Assembly (NCBI GenBank): GCA_963697805.1
Contig: CAVOPB010000003.1
Span: 124,001-188,000, forward strand
DNA length: 64,000 nt
From: VRUE01 sp963697805
GTDB lineage: Bacteria; Actinomycetota; Thermoleophilia; Solirubrobacterales; 70-9
Direction: 5' to 3'
Shown here: one piece after another, positions 24,658-33,029 of the stretch
How positions within the stretch are numbered: the stretch's first letter is position 1
Layout: every line of letters starts with the position of its first letter
Position numbers and translations under genes: made by a program
Notes under the pieces: model-generated
Seen by the model: only the letters and a program-made list of their open reading frames with translations
The model's database searches: none
What the model was told of the DNA's origin: nothing

Positions 24658-26218
24658 CTGCTCTGCTCCCGCTCGGATCAGAAGAAACAGATATGGACTG
24701 ATCCTCGCTCCCGCGTCCGCGATGCCGGGTGAGTGATCCCTCCGGGGTTTCCGACTTTTCGACGGCCGAGACCCGCACCTGCACCGATGGGTCCGTCCGC
24801 TTCAGGATCAGCTGCGGGTAGAGCGCCAAACCGAGGATGCAGAGGACGAGCGGGACGAGGACGAAGCCGTCGCGGAGCCCGATCTCACGCGAGGCGACTC
24901 CCTCGGGGCGTCGGTTGTGCATCGTCCGCTGGTAGAGCCGGAGCGCATAGTAGGCCGACAGCGCGACCCCCGAGATCGCGACGAAGGCGAAGACGATCTT
25001 CGCGTCGAAGAGGCCGTTGAGGATGTAGAACTCGCCGATGAAGTTGGCGGAGCCGGGCATCGCCAGGGTCGCCAGGGTGACGATCAGGAACAGCGCCGCC
25101 AGCACCGGCGCCTTCGTCGCCATCCCGCCCATCTTCGTCAGGTCCTCGGTCCCGGCGCGCTCGGCGAGGAGGGCGACGATCACGAATAGCGGCGCGACCA
25201 CCAGCCCGTGGTTGACCATCTGGAGGATCGCTCCGTCGGAGCCGTCGGCCGAGAGGGCGAAGATCCCGGCGGTGATAAAGCCGAGCTGGGCGACCGAGGA
25301 GTAGCCGGCGACGAGCCGGACGTTGGTCTGGGTGAAGGCCATCACCGAGCCGTAGAGGATCGATGCGATCGCGATCACCAGCACGACGTCCTGATACTGG
25401 ACGGTCGCGTCAGGAAACAGCGGCAGGACGACGCGGAGGAACCCGTAGGCGCCGACCTTCGCCAGCACCCCCGAGAAGACCGCCAGCACCGGCAGCGGCG
25501 CCGCCCGGTAGGCGTCGGGCATCCAGCCATGGAGGAGGAAGGCCGGCATCTTGACCAGGAAGGCGACGGCGAAGAACCAGAAGATCCATTGCTGGCTCCC
25601 CTTCGCCAGCGGTTCCTTCGCCAGTTCCGCGATTGAGAAGGTGATCTGGCCGCCGTCGGCGGCGATGATCGCGGTCGCGATCGCCCCGACCAGCATCAGC
25701 AGCGACCCGACCAACGTGTAGACGATCATCTTCATCGTCGCCGCGACCGCCGTCGGTCCGTCCTCACGGTCGCTGCCCCAGGCTCCGAACAGGAAGTAGA
25801 ACGGGACCAGCATCAGGTCGAAGAAGAGGACGAAGAGGAGCAGGTCCTGGGAGAGGAACGAGCCGAGGGTCGCGGTCTCGGCGAGCAGCATCATCAGGAA
25901 GAAGAGGTGGGGGCGATCCTGTTCGCGGAAGGCGGCGAACGCCGTCGCCGCCGTCCACAGCACCGTCGTCAGCAGGATCAGGAAGACGTTGAGGCCGTCG
26001 ATCCCGAGGCTGTAGTCGACGCCCAGCCCGGAGATCCAGGTGACGTCGACGGTGTCCTGCAGCCCCGAAGCGCCCGAGTCGAAGCCGGCGAGGAGGGAGA
26101 TCGCGATCCCGAGCGTGACCACGGTCCCGAGCGTCGCCCACCAGCCGCTCAACCGTCGCGGCAGGAAGAGCCCGATGAGGCCGAAGGCGAGCGGTGTCCA
26201 GAGCAGTGAGTTCGTCAT
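24647..26218 (-). CDS. nuoM: NADH-quinone oxidoreductase subunit M
   Basis: A 523-residue proton-pumping subunit of complex I. Seen are LLAETATLGSFLSQDLLLFVLFFDLML, the conserved Glu and Lys helices, FLLHGWMPDAYRAAP and PGSANFIGEFYIL. The C-terminal 25 or so residues after SETPEGS are unlike NuoM and are encoded by repeat A5, so the element extends the protein and removes the ancestral ending. It starts by ATGA overlap with nuoL. Confidence 0.95.
   Translation of the reverse strand: MTNSLLWTPLAFGLIGLFLPRRLSGWWATLGTVVTLGIAISLLAGFDSGASGLQDTVDVTWISGLGVDYSLGIDGLNVFLILLTTVLWTAATAFAAFREQDRPHLFFLMMLLAETATLGSFLSQDLLLFVLFFDLMLVPFYFLFGAWGSDREDGPTAVAATMKMIVYTLVGSLLMLVGAIATAIIAADGGQITFSIAELAKEPLAKGSQQWIFWFFAVAFLVKMPAFLLHGWMPDAYRAAPLPVLAVFSGVLAKVGAYGFLRVVLPLFPDATVQYQDVVLVIAIASILYGSVMAFTQTNVRLVAGYSSVAQLGFITAGIFALSADGSDGAILQMVNHGLVVAPLFVIVALLAERAGTEDLTKMGGMATKAPVLAALFLIVTLATLAMPGSANFIGEFYILNGLFDAKIVFAFVAISGVALSAYYALRLYQRTMHNRRPEGVASREIGLRDGFVLVPLVLCILGLALYPQLILKRTDPSVQVRVSAVEKSETPEGSLTRHRGRGSEDQSISVSSDPSGSRADAG
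24651..24728 (-). repeat. Palindromic repeat A5 (78 bp) across the nuoM end and nuoN start
   Basis: Outer arms CCGGCAT (24651-24657) and ATGCCGG (24722-24728), inner arms GGATCAG (24675-24681) and CTGATCC (24698-24704), and core TCCATATCTGTTTCTT on the minus strand at 24682-24697, exactly centred. The outer arm contains the nuoN start codon. 78 bp is 26 codons. Confidence 0.85.
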
Positions 26219-28224
26219 GACGCACTCAACAGGAAGTAGAGGCCGAGTCCGGCGAAGCCGCCGATCAGCAGCAGCGCGTAGCTGCGGACGAAGCCGCTCT
26301 GGACGAAGCGGACGATGCCCCCGGCGCCGCGGACGGTGTCCGCGGTGCCGGTGACCACCCCGTCGACGACGAACCGCTCGAAGGTGTTGTTGGCGAAGCG
26401 GCCGATCGCGAGGGCCGGCCGGACCACCAGGATGTCGATCAGCTCATCGAAGTACCACTTGTTGAGGCAGAGAAGGTAGACCGGGCGCAGGCGCTCGCGG
26501 AAGCGGGCCGGCAGCTCGGGCCGCGCGACCCACAGGACCCAGGCCAGCCCGATGCCGATCACCGAGATTGCGCCGCCGATCGCCAGTCCCCGCCACTCCG
26601 CCCCAATCGCGGGGTGGATTTCGGCCAGTGGCGAGTTTGCGAAGACCGGGTCGAGGAAGCTGAAGAGGACGTTGTCGACCCCAGGCACCTGGATGAGGCC
26701 GGCGAACAGAGCGCCGACCGAGAGCACCGCCATTGCGACGGCCATCGGCTTCGACTGCTCGGCGATGTGATGGTGGGCTCCGGGGAAGCCGACCTCGGTG
26801 TCCTCCTCCTCTTCGGTCGCGGGGTTGATCGGTGGCCCGTGGTAGAGCTCGCCGGTGTCGATCAGGTGCTGCGCCTCCTCGCAGGGCTCGCCGGGCAGCA
26901 CCCTGAACACGAGCCGGAAGGTGTAGATCGCGGTGAGGAAGGCGCCGACGTAGCCGCCGACCGCCATCCACGCGTACATCCCCCCCCGCGCCTCGGCGAA
27001 GGCGAGGATCGAGTCCTTGGAGAAGAAGCCCGAGGTGAACGGGAAGGCGGCCAGCGCCAGGCCCCCGATCACGAACATGATCGAGGTGAAGCGCATCGCC
27101 TTCCAGAAGCCGCTCATACGGTCGATGTCCTGGCGATTGGCCATCGCGGAGATGATCGAGCCGGCGGTCATGAACAGCAGGGCCTTGAAGAAGGCGTGGG
27201 TCATCAGATGGAAGAGACCCTGGGCGTAGGCGCCGATCGAGACACCCATGATCATGTAGCCGATCTGGCTCATCGTCGAGTAGGCGATTGCCCGCTTCAG
27301 ATCGGTCTGGGCGATCGCGATCGACCCGGCGACCAGCAGCGTCGCCAGGCCGGTGAAGGCGGCGATGTCGGCGGCGGTCGGGGCGAGGACGAAGAGGACA
27401 TGCATGCGGGCGATCAGGTAGACGCCGGCGGTCACCATCGTCGCCGCGTGGATCAGGGCCGAGACCGGGGTCGGTCCTTCCATCGCGTCCGGCAGCCAGG
27501 TGTGGAGCGGCAGCTGCGCCGACTTCGCGAACGCGCCGAGCAGCAGCAGCAGACAGATCGCGGTCACCGTCCACTCGTTGGTGCTGAAGACTTCCGGCGC
27601 CTTGGCGAAGACGTCGCCGTATTCGAAGGTCCCGAGTTCGCGGAAGATCAGGATCGCGGCGAGGACGAGGCCGATGTCGCCGACGACGTTGATCACGAAC
27701 GCCTTCATCCCGGCGCTGGTCGCGGTCGTCCGCCGGTACCAGAAGCTGATCAGCGCGTAGGAGGCGAACCCGACGAAGGCCCAGCCGACGATCAGGAGGA
27801 CGAAGTTGCCGGCGAGGACCAGCAGCAGCATCGAGAAGACGAAGAAGTTGAGGTAGCTGAAGAAGCGCCGGTAGCCCTCGTCGGACCCCATGTACCCGAA
27901 GGAGTAGAGATGGATCAGGGTCGAGACGCCGGTGACGACGAGGACCATGAAGACCGAGAGCGGGTCGACGAAGATCCCGAGCTTGATGTCGAGGCCGGCG
28001 GCGTTGGCGTAGTCCCAGAGGGAGGACGCGTGGTGGCGCGCCTCGGGGTCTTCGCCGAGCAGGCAGATCAGGGTCGCGACGCCGCAGATGAAGGCGAGCG
28101 CGATCGAGGCGGTCCCGATCGCGCCGGCGGCGCGGGTGGGCAGGACCCGGAAGCTGAGCCCGATCGCGATCGAACCGAGCAGCGGGAAGAGGAGGACGAG
28201 CCAGGCCCAGGACGTCGCGCTCAT
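26215..28224 (-). CDS. nuoL: NADH-quinone oxidoreductase subunit L
   Basis: A 669-residue proton-pumping subunit with about 16 membrane segments and the long amphipathic lateral helix at the C-terminus. Motifs are HLYSFGYMGSDEGYRRFFSYLN, QLPLHTWLPDAMEGPTPVSALIHAATMVTAGVYL (key Lys/His region) and MTHAFFKALLFMTAGS. It lies between nuoK and nuoM with ATGA overlaps on both sides, which indicates strict translational coupling. Confidence 0.97.
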   Translation of the reverse strand: MSATSWAWLVLLFPLLGSIAIGLSFRVLPTRAAGAIGTASIALAFICGVATLICLLGEDPEARHHASSLWDYANAAGLDIKLGIFVDPLSVFMVLVVTGVSTLIHLYSFGYMGSDEGYRRFFSYLNFFVFSMLLLVLAGNFVLLIVGWAFVGFASYALISFWYRRTTATSAGMKAFVINVVGDIGLVLAAILIFRELGTFEYGDVFAKAPEVFSTNEWTVTAICLLLLLGAFAKSAQLPLHTWLPDAMEGPTPVSALIHAATMVTAGVYLIARMHVLFVLAPTAADIAAFTGLATLLVAGSIAIAQTDLKRAIAYSTMSQIGYMIMGVSIGAYAQGLFHLMTHAFFKALLFMTAGSIISAMANRQDIDRMSGFWKAMRFTSIMFVIGGLALAAFPFTSGFFSKDSILAFAEARGGMYAWMAVGGYVGAFLTAIYTFRLVFRVLPGEPCEEAQHLIDTGELYHGPPINPATEEEEDTEVGFPGAHHHIAEQSKPMAVAMAVLSVGALFAGLIQVPGVDNVLFSFLDPVFANSPLAEIHPAIGAEWRGLAIGGAISVIGIGLAWVLWVARPELPARFRERLRPVYLLCLNKWYFDELIDILVVRPALAIGRFANNTFERFVVDGVVTGTADTVRGAGGIVRFVQSGFVRSYALLLIGGFAGLGLYFLLSAS

Positions 28225-28520
28225 CCCTTGAGCTCCCTCAGCTCATCGACATCGAGCGGCAGCCTGCGGCGGAAGATCGCGACGATCAGCCCGAGGCCGA
28301 CGACGACCTCGCAGGCGGCGACGACCATCACCACGATCGCGAAGACCTGCCCGTCCTCGTTCCCGACCATGCGGCTGAACGCGACCAGGGCCAGATTGCC
28401 GGCGTTCAGCATCAGCTCGAGGCAGAGCAGGATCACGATCGGGCTGCGGCGGATCAGGATCCCCATCGCACCGACCGCGAACAGGAGCGAGGAGAGCACG
28501 ATGTACCACTCGATGTTCAA
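28221..28520 (-). CDS. nuoK: NADH-quinone oxidoreductase subunit K
   Basis: A 99-residue, three-helix membrane subunit of complex I, at the usual family length. The helices carry the conserved Glu residues in LCLELMLNAGNLAL and AACEVVVGLGLIV. The start is TTG at 28520, overlapping the nuoJ TGA as TTGA. The GTC before it is not a start codon. ATGA overlap with nuoL follows. Confidence 0.95.
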   Translation of the reverse strand: MNIEWYIVLSSLLFAVGAMGILIRRSPIVILLCLELMLNAGNLALVAFSRMVGNEDGQVFAIVVMVVAACEVVVGLGLIVAIFRRRLPLDVDELRELKG

Positions 28521-29035
28521 GACTGCTCTCCCTCCCGGCGCTGACCGGCGAGTACGACGGCGCCCACCGCGGCCAGGAGCAGGAGTATCGAGGCGGCCTC
28601 GAATGGCAGCAGGAAGCGTTCCAGCAGCAGCCGCCCGATCGCGGCCGGGTCGCCGAAGCCGGCCTTGACGTCGGGTCCGTCGGTCCCGAGCGCCATCAGC
28701 GAGGAGGCGAGGACGGCGATCGAGAGCTCGATGAAGAGCGCCGCCCCGAGCAGTGGCGCGAGGAAGCGCTGGCCGGGGATCGGCTCCCAGGCCGACTCGC
28801 CGCTGCCGCCGACGTAGGCGACGACGAAGACGTAGAGGACCATCACCGCGCCGGCGTAGACGACGACCTGCGCGGCGGCGACGAAGGCCGAGCTGAGCAG
28901 CAGGAAGAGGACGGCGAGCGAGAACAGGTGGACGATCAGCGCCAGCACCCCGTAGAAGGGGTTGCGCATCGCCACGACCCCGATCGCGCCGCCGAGGGCT
29001 CCGATCGCAGCCGCGAAGAACAGAACCTCTTCCAT
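28517..29035 (-). CDS. nuoJ: NADH-quinone oxidoreductase subunit J
   Basis: A 172-residue membrane subunit of complex I with five hydrophobic helices. RNPFYGVLALIVHLFSLAVLF and AAQVVVYAGAVMVLYVFVV (the pi-bulge helix 3 region) are the family signatures. ATG at 29035 follows the nuoI stop immediately. The stop overlaps the nuoK TTG. Confidence 0.95.
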   Translation of the reverse strand: MEEVLFFAAAIGALGGAIGVVAMRNPFYGVLALIVHLFSLAVLFLLLSSAFVAAAQVVVYAGAVMVLYVFVVAYVGGSGESAWEPIPGQRFLAPLLGAALFIELSIAVLASSLMALGTDGPDVKAGFGDPAAIGRLLLERFLLPFEAASILLLLAAVGAVVLAGQRREGEQS

Positions 29036-29578
29036 CTACTCGCCCTCTGCCCGCAGCGGCGTCCGCTCGATCGGCTCGGCGAGCAGCATCTCCTTGGTGA
29101 AGATCAGGTTCTCGCGGTCGTAGTCGGCTATCTCGTAGTCGTGGCCCATCGTGATCGCGTCGAACGGGCAGGCGATCTCGCAGTAGCCGCAGAAGATGCA
29201 GCGCGAGAGGTTGATCTCGTACACCGCCGCGTAGCGCTCGCCGGCCGAGACCCGCTCGCCGGGGATGTTCTCGGCGGCGACGACGCGGATGCAATCGGCC
29301 GGACAGGCGGCAGCGCAGAGCGAGCAGCCGACGCACTTCTCGAGCCCGGTGTCCTCGAAGCGGTGGAGTTTGTGGCGGCCGCGGAAGCGCGGGTAGACCG
29401 GGGTCTTCTCCTCCGGGTACTGGATCGTCAGCGGCCCCTCGATCAACCGCGCCATCGTCGTCTTCAGGCCCCGCAGGGTCTCGCCGAAGGCGCGGTAGGC
29501 GCCGCCGACCCCACCGGGGTCCGGCCCGCGCTGGACCTCGACGACATCCTGGTCCTCGAGATAGGGAAATTCGGTCAT
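29036..29578 (-). CDS. nuoI: NADH-quinone oxidoreductase subunit I
   Basis: A 180-residue peripheral-arm subunit carrying two [4Fe-4S] clusters (N6a/N6b). Ferredoxin motifs CVGCSLCAAACPADC (about 85-100) and CIFCGYCEIACPFDA (about 125-140) are complete. YPEEKTPVYPRFRGRHKL before them is typical of the family. ATG at 29578 overlaps the nuoH stop as ATGA. About 40 residues precede the conserved part, slightly long for the family. Confidence 0.96.
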   Translation of the reverse strand: MTEFPYLEDQDVVEVQRGPDPGGVGGAYRAFGETLRGLKTTMARLIEGPLTIQYPEEKTPVYPRFRGRHKLHRFEDTGLEKCVGCSLCAAACPADCIRVVAAENIPGERVSAGERYAAVYEINLSRCIFCGYCEIACPFDAITMGHDYEIADYDRENLIFTKEMLLAEPIERTPLRAEGE

Positions 29579-30573
29579 GTCACCACCACCAGCACCGCAG
29601 TCACCAGCATGTTGAGGGTCGCGAGCGGCAGCAGCACCTTCCAGCCGAGGGTCATCAGCTGGTCGTAGCGCAGGCGCGGCAGCGTCGCCCGCACCCAGAT
29701 GAAGACAAAGATCAGGCAGAGGATCTTGACCAGCATCCAGATCGGGTCGAGGAAGCCCGGGCCGGGGCCCATCCAGCCGCCGAGGAAGATCGCGGCGGCG
29801 ATCCCGGAGACGACGAGGATCTCCATGTATTCGACCAGGAGGAAGCTGCCGAACCGCATCCCCCCGTACTCGGTCATGAATCCCTGGACGAGTTCGGCGT
29901 CGGCCTCCGGCATGTCGAACGGGGTCCGGTTGGTCTCGGCGAAGCCGGCCAGCATGAAGATCAGGAAGCCGACGAACTGGGGGACGATGTACCAGATCTG
30001 GCCCTGGGCCTCGACCAGGTCGACGAGCGAGAGCGAGCCGCCCATGATGATCGCGCCGAGTAGCGCCAGGCCCATCGCGACCTCGTAGGAGATCAGCTGG
30101 GCGGCGCCGCGCATCGCGCCGAGCAGGCTGTATTTCGATCCCGATGCCCAGCCGCCGAGCAGGACCCCGTAGAACGCGATCGAGCCGACCGCGAAAAAGT
30201 AAAGAATCCCGATCGGGACGTCGATCCCGTAGAGGCCGACGCCGTCCTGGACATTGCCCCAGGGGATGATCGCCAGCGCGAGGACGCCGGAGAGGACCGG
30301 AAGCAGCGGCCCGAGAACGAACAGGGTCGGGACCGCGTTGGCCGGCATGAACGCCTGCTTGCTGAGCAGCTTGCCAACGTCGGCGAGCGGCTGCAGGATC
30401 CCGAACGGGCCGACTCGGTTGGGCCCGTAGCGGTGCTGGAAGCGGCCGATCAACTTCCGCTCGACCACCGTCATGATCGGCAGGATCGCGAAGATCACTC
30501 CGAAGATCACCAGCGACTTGACGACCATGATCCAACCCGCTTCGACGAAGGTGGTGTCGGCGATTGGGATCAC
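29575..30573 (-). CDS. nuoH: NADH-quinone oxidoreductase subunit H
   Basis: A 332-residue membrane subunit forming the quinone pocket at the junction of the arms. VERKLIGRFQHRYGPNRVGP and AETNRTPFDMPEADAELVQG are the two signature loops with the conserved acidic residues. About eight membrane helices. The start is GTG at 30573, overlapping the nuoG TGA as GTGA. Confidence 0.96.
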   Translation of the reverse strand: MIPIADTTFVEAGWIMVVKSLVIFGVIFAILPIMTVVERKLIGRFQHRYGPNRVGPFGILQPLADVGKLLSKQAFMPANAVPTLFVLGPLLPVLSGVLALAIIPWGNVQDGVGLYGIDVPIGILYFFAVGSIAFYGVLLGGWASGSKYSLLGAMRGAAQLISYEVAMGLALLGAIIMGGSLSLVDLVEAQGQIWYIVPQFVGFLIFMLAGFAETNRTPFDMPEADAELVQGFMTEYGGMRFGSFLLVEYMEILVVSGIAAAIFLGGWMGPGPGFLDPIWMLVKILCLIFVFIWVRATLPRLRYDQLMTLGWKVLLPLATLNMLVTAVLVVVT

Positions 30574-33029
30574 GCGCCCGCCTTCTCGATCCTGACCGAG
30601 ACCGGCCCGCCGTTCAGCAGCGTGTTCGCGTTGCCCTCCGCCGTTCCCTCGACGAGGAAGCAGACGCCCTCGGAAATCCGTTCCTTGACGTCGACCCGCG
30701 CCCGGACGCTGGTCCCGTTCTCACCGACCCGAACCTCATCACCGGCTTTGAGCCCGAGGCGCTCCGCGTCTCCCGGCGAGATCTCGACCCGCTGCCGCGG
30801 CTCGAGAAACCGCAACGGCGGATTCAGCTCCGTGATCGGCCCTACCCACAGATCGCGGTACGTCCCCAACGCAAAGGCGTCCGGTGCCCCCTCACCGGAA
30901 ACTCTCCGCGAATGCGGATCCGGGGAGGGGGCGCCGGACGACCGGCCTTTCGCCGAGGCGGTGCCATCGGCTCCACCCGGTTGGGGGAGAGCAGACGCCG
31001 CCTCGCGCTCCTGCCACCGAACTCCACGTCCGCCGATCTCGGCGTCGGTGATCCCGGCGTAGAAAGGGACCGCCTCGGTCAGCGCGGCGAATGCGGTGGG
31101 CTGGGAGAAGACGCCAGTGTCGTGGCCGAGCGCCAGCGACAGCTCGGCGAGCACGCCCCAGTTCGGCCTGATGTCTCCCGGCCGCAAGGCGCTGGGCCGT
31201 ACCCGCTGGAGGCGGCCGTCGGGATGCGTCACGGTCCCGTCCTTCTCGGCATGGGTCTCGACCGGGAGGACGACGTCGGCCATCGCCGTCGTCTGGTTCT
31301 CGAAGGTCGAGAAGACGACGAGATGATCGGTGGCGGCGAGGGCGCGTTTCCACCCCTCGGTGTCGGGGAAGTCGCGGAGCGGGTCGACCCCGAACAGCAG
31401 GAGCGTCTTCAGCTCGCCCGATTCAAGACCCGCGCGGATCTCCTCGGTGCCCTTCCCGACGAGTCCTGCATTTTCCCCCTCTTGCGGGGTAAATGCAGGA
31501 CGCATGCCCGGCCCCGCGTCCGGCAGGCAGCCCGCCTCTCGCAGCCCGCGGGCGTTGGCGAGCTCGGGAACCTCGAGCAGCCCCGACCCGTCCTTTTCCG
31601 CCAGCCCCAGCAGGTCCGCCACCTCGATCAGTCCCTCGAGCCGGCCGCCCCAGACGATGACGATGCTCTCAGCGCCACGGAGCACCTCGGCGATCGCGGA
31701 AGCCTCGTTGTCGGCGTCATGGCGCAGCGCCTCGTCCAGCTCTGCGACAAAGCCGGCGGAACCGCCGGGCGTGTAGCGGGCAACTGCGCCTGCCCCGCCG
31801 TCGAGGGGGGTCGGGCGGTCTGTCGCGACCGCGAGGCGGGTGCCGTTGCGGCGGATCGCCTTGCGGATCCGCAGGTCGAGGATCGGCGAGCTGTGCAGCG
31901 GGTCGGTGCCGACGACGAGGACCGCGTCGGCGTCGTCGATGTCGCGCACGCGGGCCGAGATCCGCGGGTCGGCGAGCCGCAGGAGAGTGTCGCGGTCGGG
32001 CCCACGCGAGGTCCGCGAATCGACGTGCGGCGAGCCGAGAGCCTCGCGCATGATCCGCTGGACCAGGTAGCCCTCCTCGTTGGAGGCGTCGCCGACGATC
32101 GCCGCGCAGCTTTCGCCGCTGGCCTTCAGCCCGGCGACCACTTTCGCGATCGCGTCGGCCCACTCGACCTCGGCGCCACCGCGCAGGCGCGGGCCGGTGA
32201 CCCGCTCCTCGGCGCCGAACATCTCGAACCCGTAGCGGCCGCGATCGCAGAGCCAGCCGTCGTCGACGTCGGGGTTGTCGCGGGCGACGACCCGCTTCAC
32301 CTCCTCATCGCGGATCGTGAAGCTGACGTTGCACTGGCTCGGGCACAGCGTGCAGACCGATCCCGAGTTCTCGATGTCCCAGGGCCGGGCGCGGAACCGG
32401 TACGTGTAGCTGGTCAGCGCCCCGACCGGGCAGAGGTCGGTGATGTTGCCGTGGAACGGCGCGATGTAGGGGCGCTCGTCGAAGGTGCCGACGAAGCTGC
32501 GGTCGCCGCGCTCGAGCAGCTGCAGCTGCTCGTCCTCGGCGACCTCCTGGCTGAAGCGGACGCAGCGGTAGCAGAGGATGCAGCGCTCGCGGTCGATCGC
32601 GACCAGCGGCGAGAGCTCGACCGGCTTCTGGAAGTGGCGCTTGTCGTCGACGAAGCGGGTTTTCCCCGGCCCCCAGCCCATCGTGATGTCCTGGAGGGGG
32701 CATTCGCCGCCTTTGTCACAGACCGGGCAGTCGAGCGGGTGGTTGACGAGGAGGAACTCGACGACCGCGCTCTGGGCGTGTTTGACCTGGTCGGTGCGGG
32801 TGTGGACGACCATCCCGTCGCGGACCGGCGTCGAGCAGGACGTCTGCAGTTTCGGGATTCCCTCGATCTCGACCAGGCACATCCGGCAGGCGCCGACCGG
32901 CTCGCCGAGCTTCGGCTCATAACAGAAGACCGGGATCTCGACATCGCCCTGCTTGGCCGCGTCGTGGAGCATTTCGCCCTCGTTCGCGGTCACCTCGCGC
33001 CCGTCGATAATGAGTGTTATCTCGCTCAT
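30570..33029 (-). CDS. nuoG: NADH-quinone oxidoreductase subunit G, carrying two in-frame palindromic inserts
   Basis: An 819-residue peripheral-arm subunit. It binds [2Fe-2S] (CYEPKLGEPVGACRMC, then C after LQTS), the His-Cys cluster (HPLDCPVCDKGGEC), [4Fe-4S] (CILCYRC and a later C), and a fourth cluster, CTLCPSQC with a later C. The C-terminal two thirds is a molybdopterin-oxidoreductase-like fold without cofactor. Two stretches look foreign: about residues 510-522 (palindrome at 31463-31501) and about 694-719 (78-bp palindrome at 30873-30950). Both keep the frame and add Pro/Gly/Ser-rich loops, presumably at the surface. ATG at 33029 overlaps the nuoF stop. Confidence 0.95.
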   Translation of the reverse strand: MSEITLIIDGREVTANEGEMLHDAAKQGDVEIPVFCYEPKLGEPVGACRMCLVEIEGIPKLQTSCSTPVRDGMVVHTRTDQVKHAQSAVVEFLLVNHPLDCPVCDKGGECPLQDITMGWGPGKTRFVDDKRHFQKPVELSPLVAIDRERCILCYRCVRFSQEVAEDEQLQLLERGDRSFVGTFDERPYIAPFHGNITDLCPVGALTSYTYRFRARPWDIENSGSVCTLCPSQCNVSFTIRDEEVKRVVARDNPDVDDGWLCDRGRYGFEMFGAEERVTGPRLRGGAEVEWADAIAKVVAGLKASGESCAAIVGDASNEEGYLVQRIMREALGSPHVDSRTSRGPDRDTLLRLADPRISARVRDIDDADAVLVVGTDPLHSSPILDLRIRKAIRRNGTRLAVATDRPTPLDGGAGAVARYTPGGSAGFVAELDEALRHDADNEASAIAEVLRGAESIVIVWGGRLEGLIEVADLLGLAEKDGSGLLEVPELANARGLREAGCLPDAGPGMRPAFTPQEGENAGLVGKGTEEIRAGLESGELKTLLLFGVDPLRDFPDTEGWKRALAATDHLVVFSTFENQTTAMADVVLPVETHAEKDGTVTHPDGRLQRVRPSALRPGDIRPNWGVLAELSLALGHDTGVFSQPTAFAALTEAVPFYAGITDAEIGGRGVRWQEREAASALPQPGGADGTASAKGRSSGAPSPDPHSRRVSGEGAPDAFALGTYRDLWVGPITELNPPLRFLEPRQRVEISPGDAERLGLKAGDEVRVGENGTSVRARVDVKERISEGVCFLVEGTAEGNANTLLNGGPVSVRIEKAGA
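30873..30950. repeat. Palindromic element C1 (78 bp) inside nuoG
   Basis: Nested symmetric arms: AAAGGC (30873-30878)/GCCTTT (30945-30950); 15-bp arms 30879-30893 and 30925-30939 with one G.U-type mismatch; and TCCGC/GCGGA around a GAAT centre at 30910-30913. The length equals A5 and A6, but the centre lacks the 16-nt core. It encodes 26 residues in frame. Confidence 0.8.
31463..31501. repeat. Palindromic element C2 (39 bp) inside nuoG
   Basis: Perfect 11-bp arms GTCCTGCATTT (31463-31473) and AAATGCAGGAC (31491-31501), plus an inner CCCC/GGGG pair. It is AT-richer than the surrounding gene. 39 bp is 13 codons, half of 78, and keeps the nuoG frame. Confidence 0.8.
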
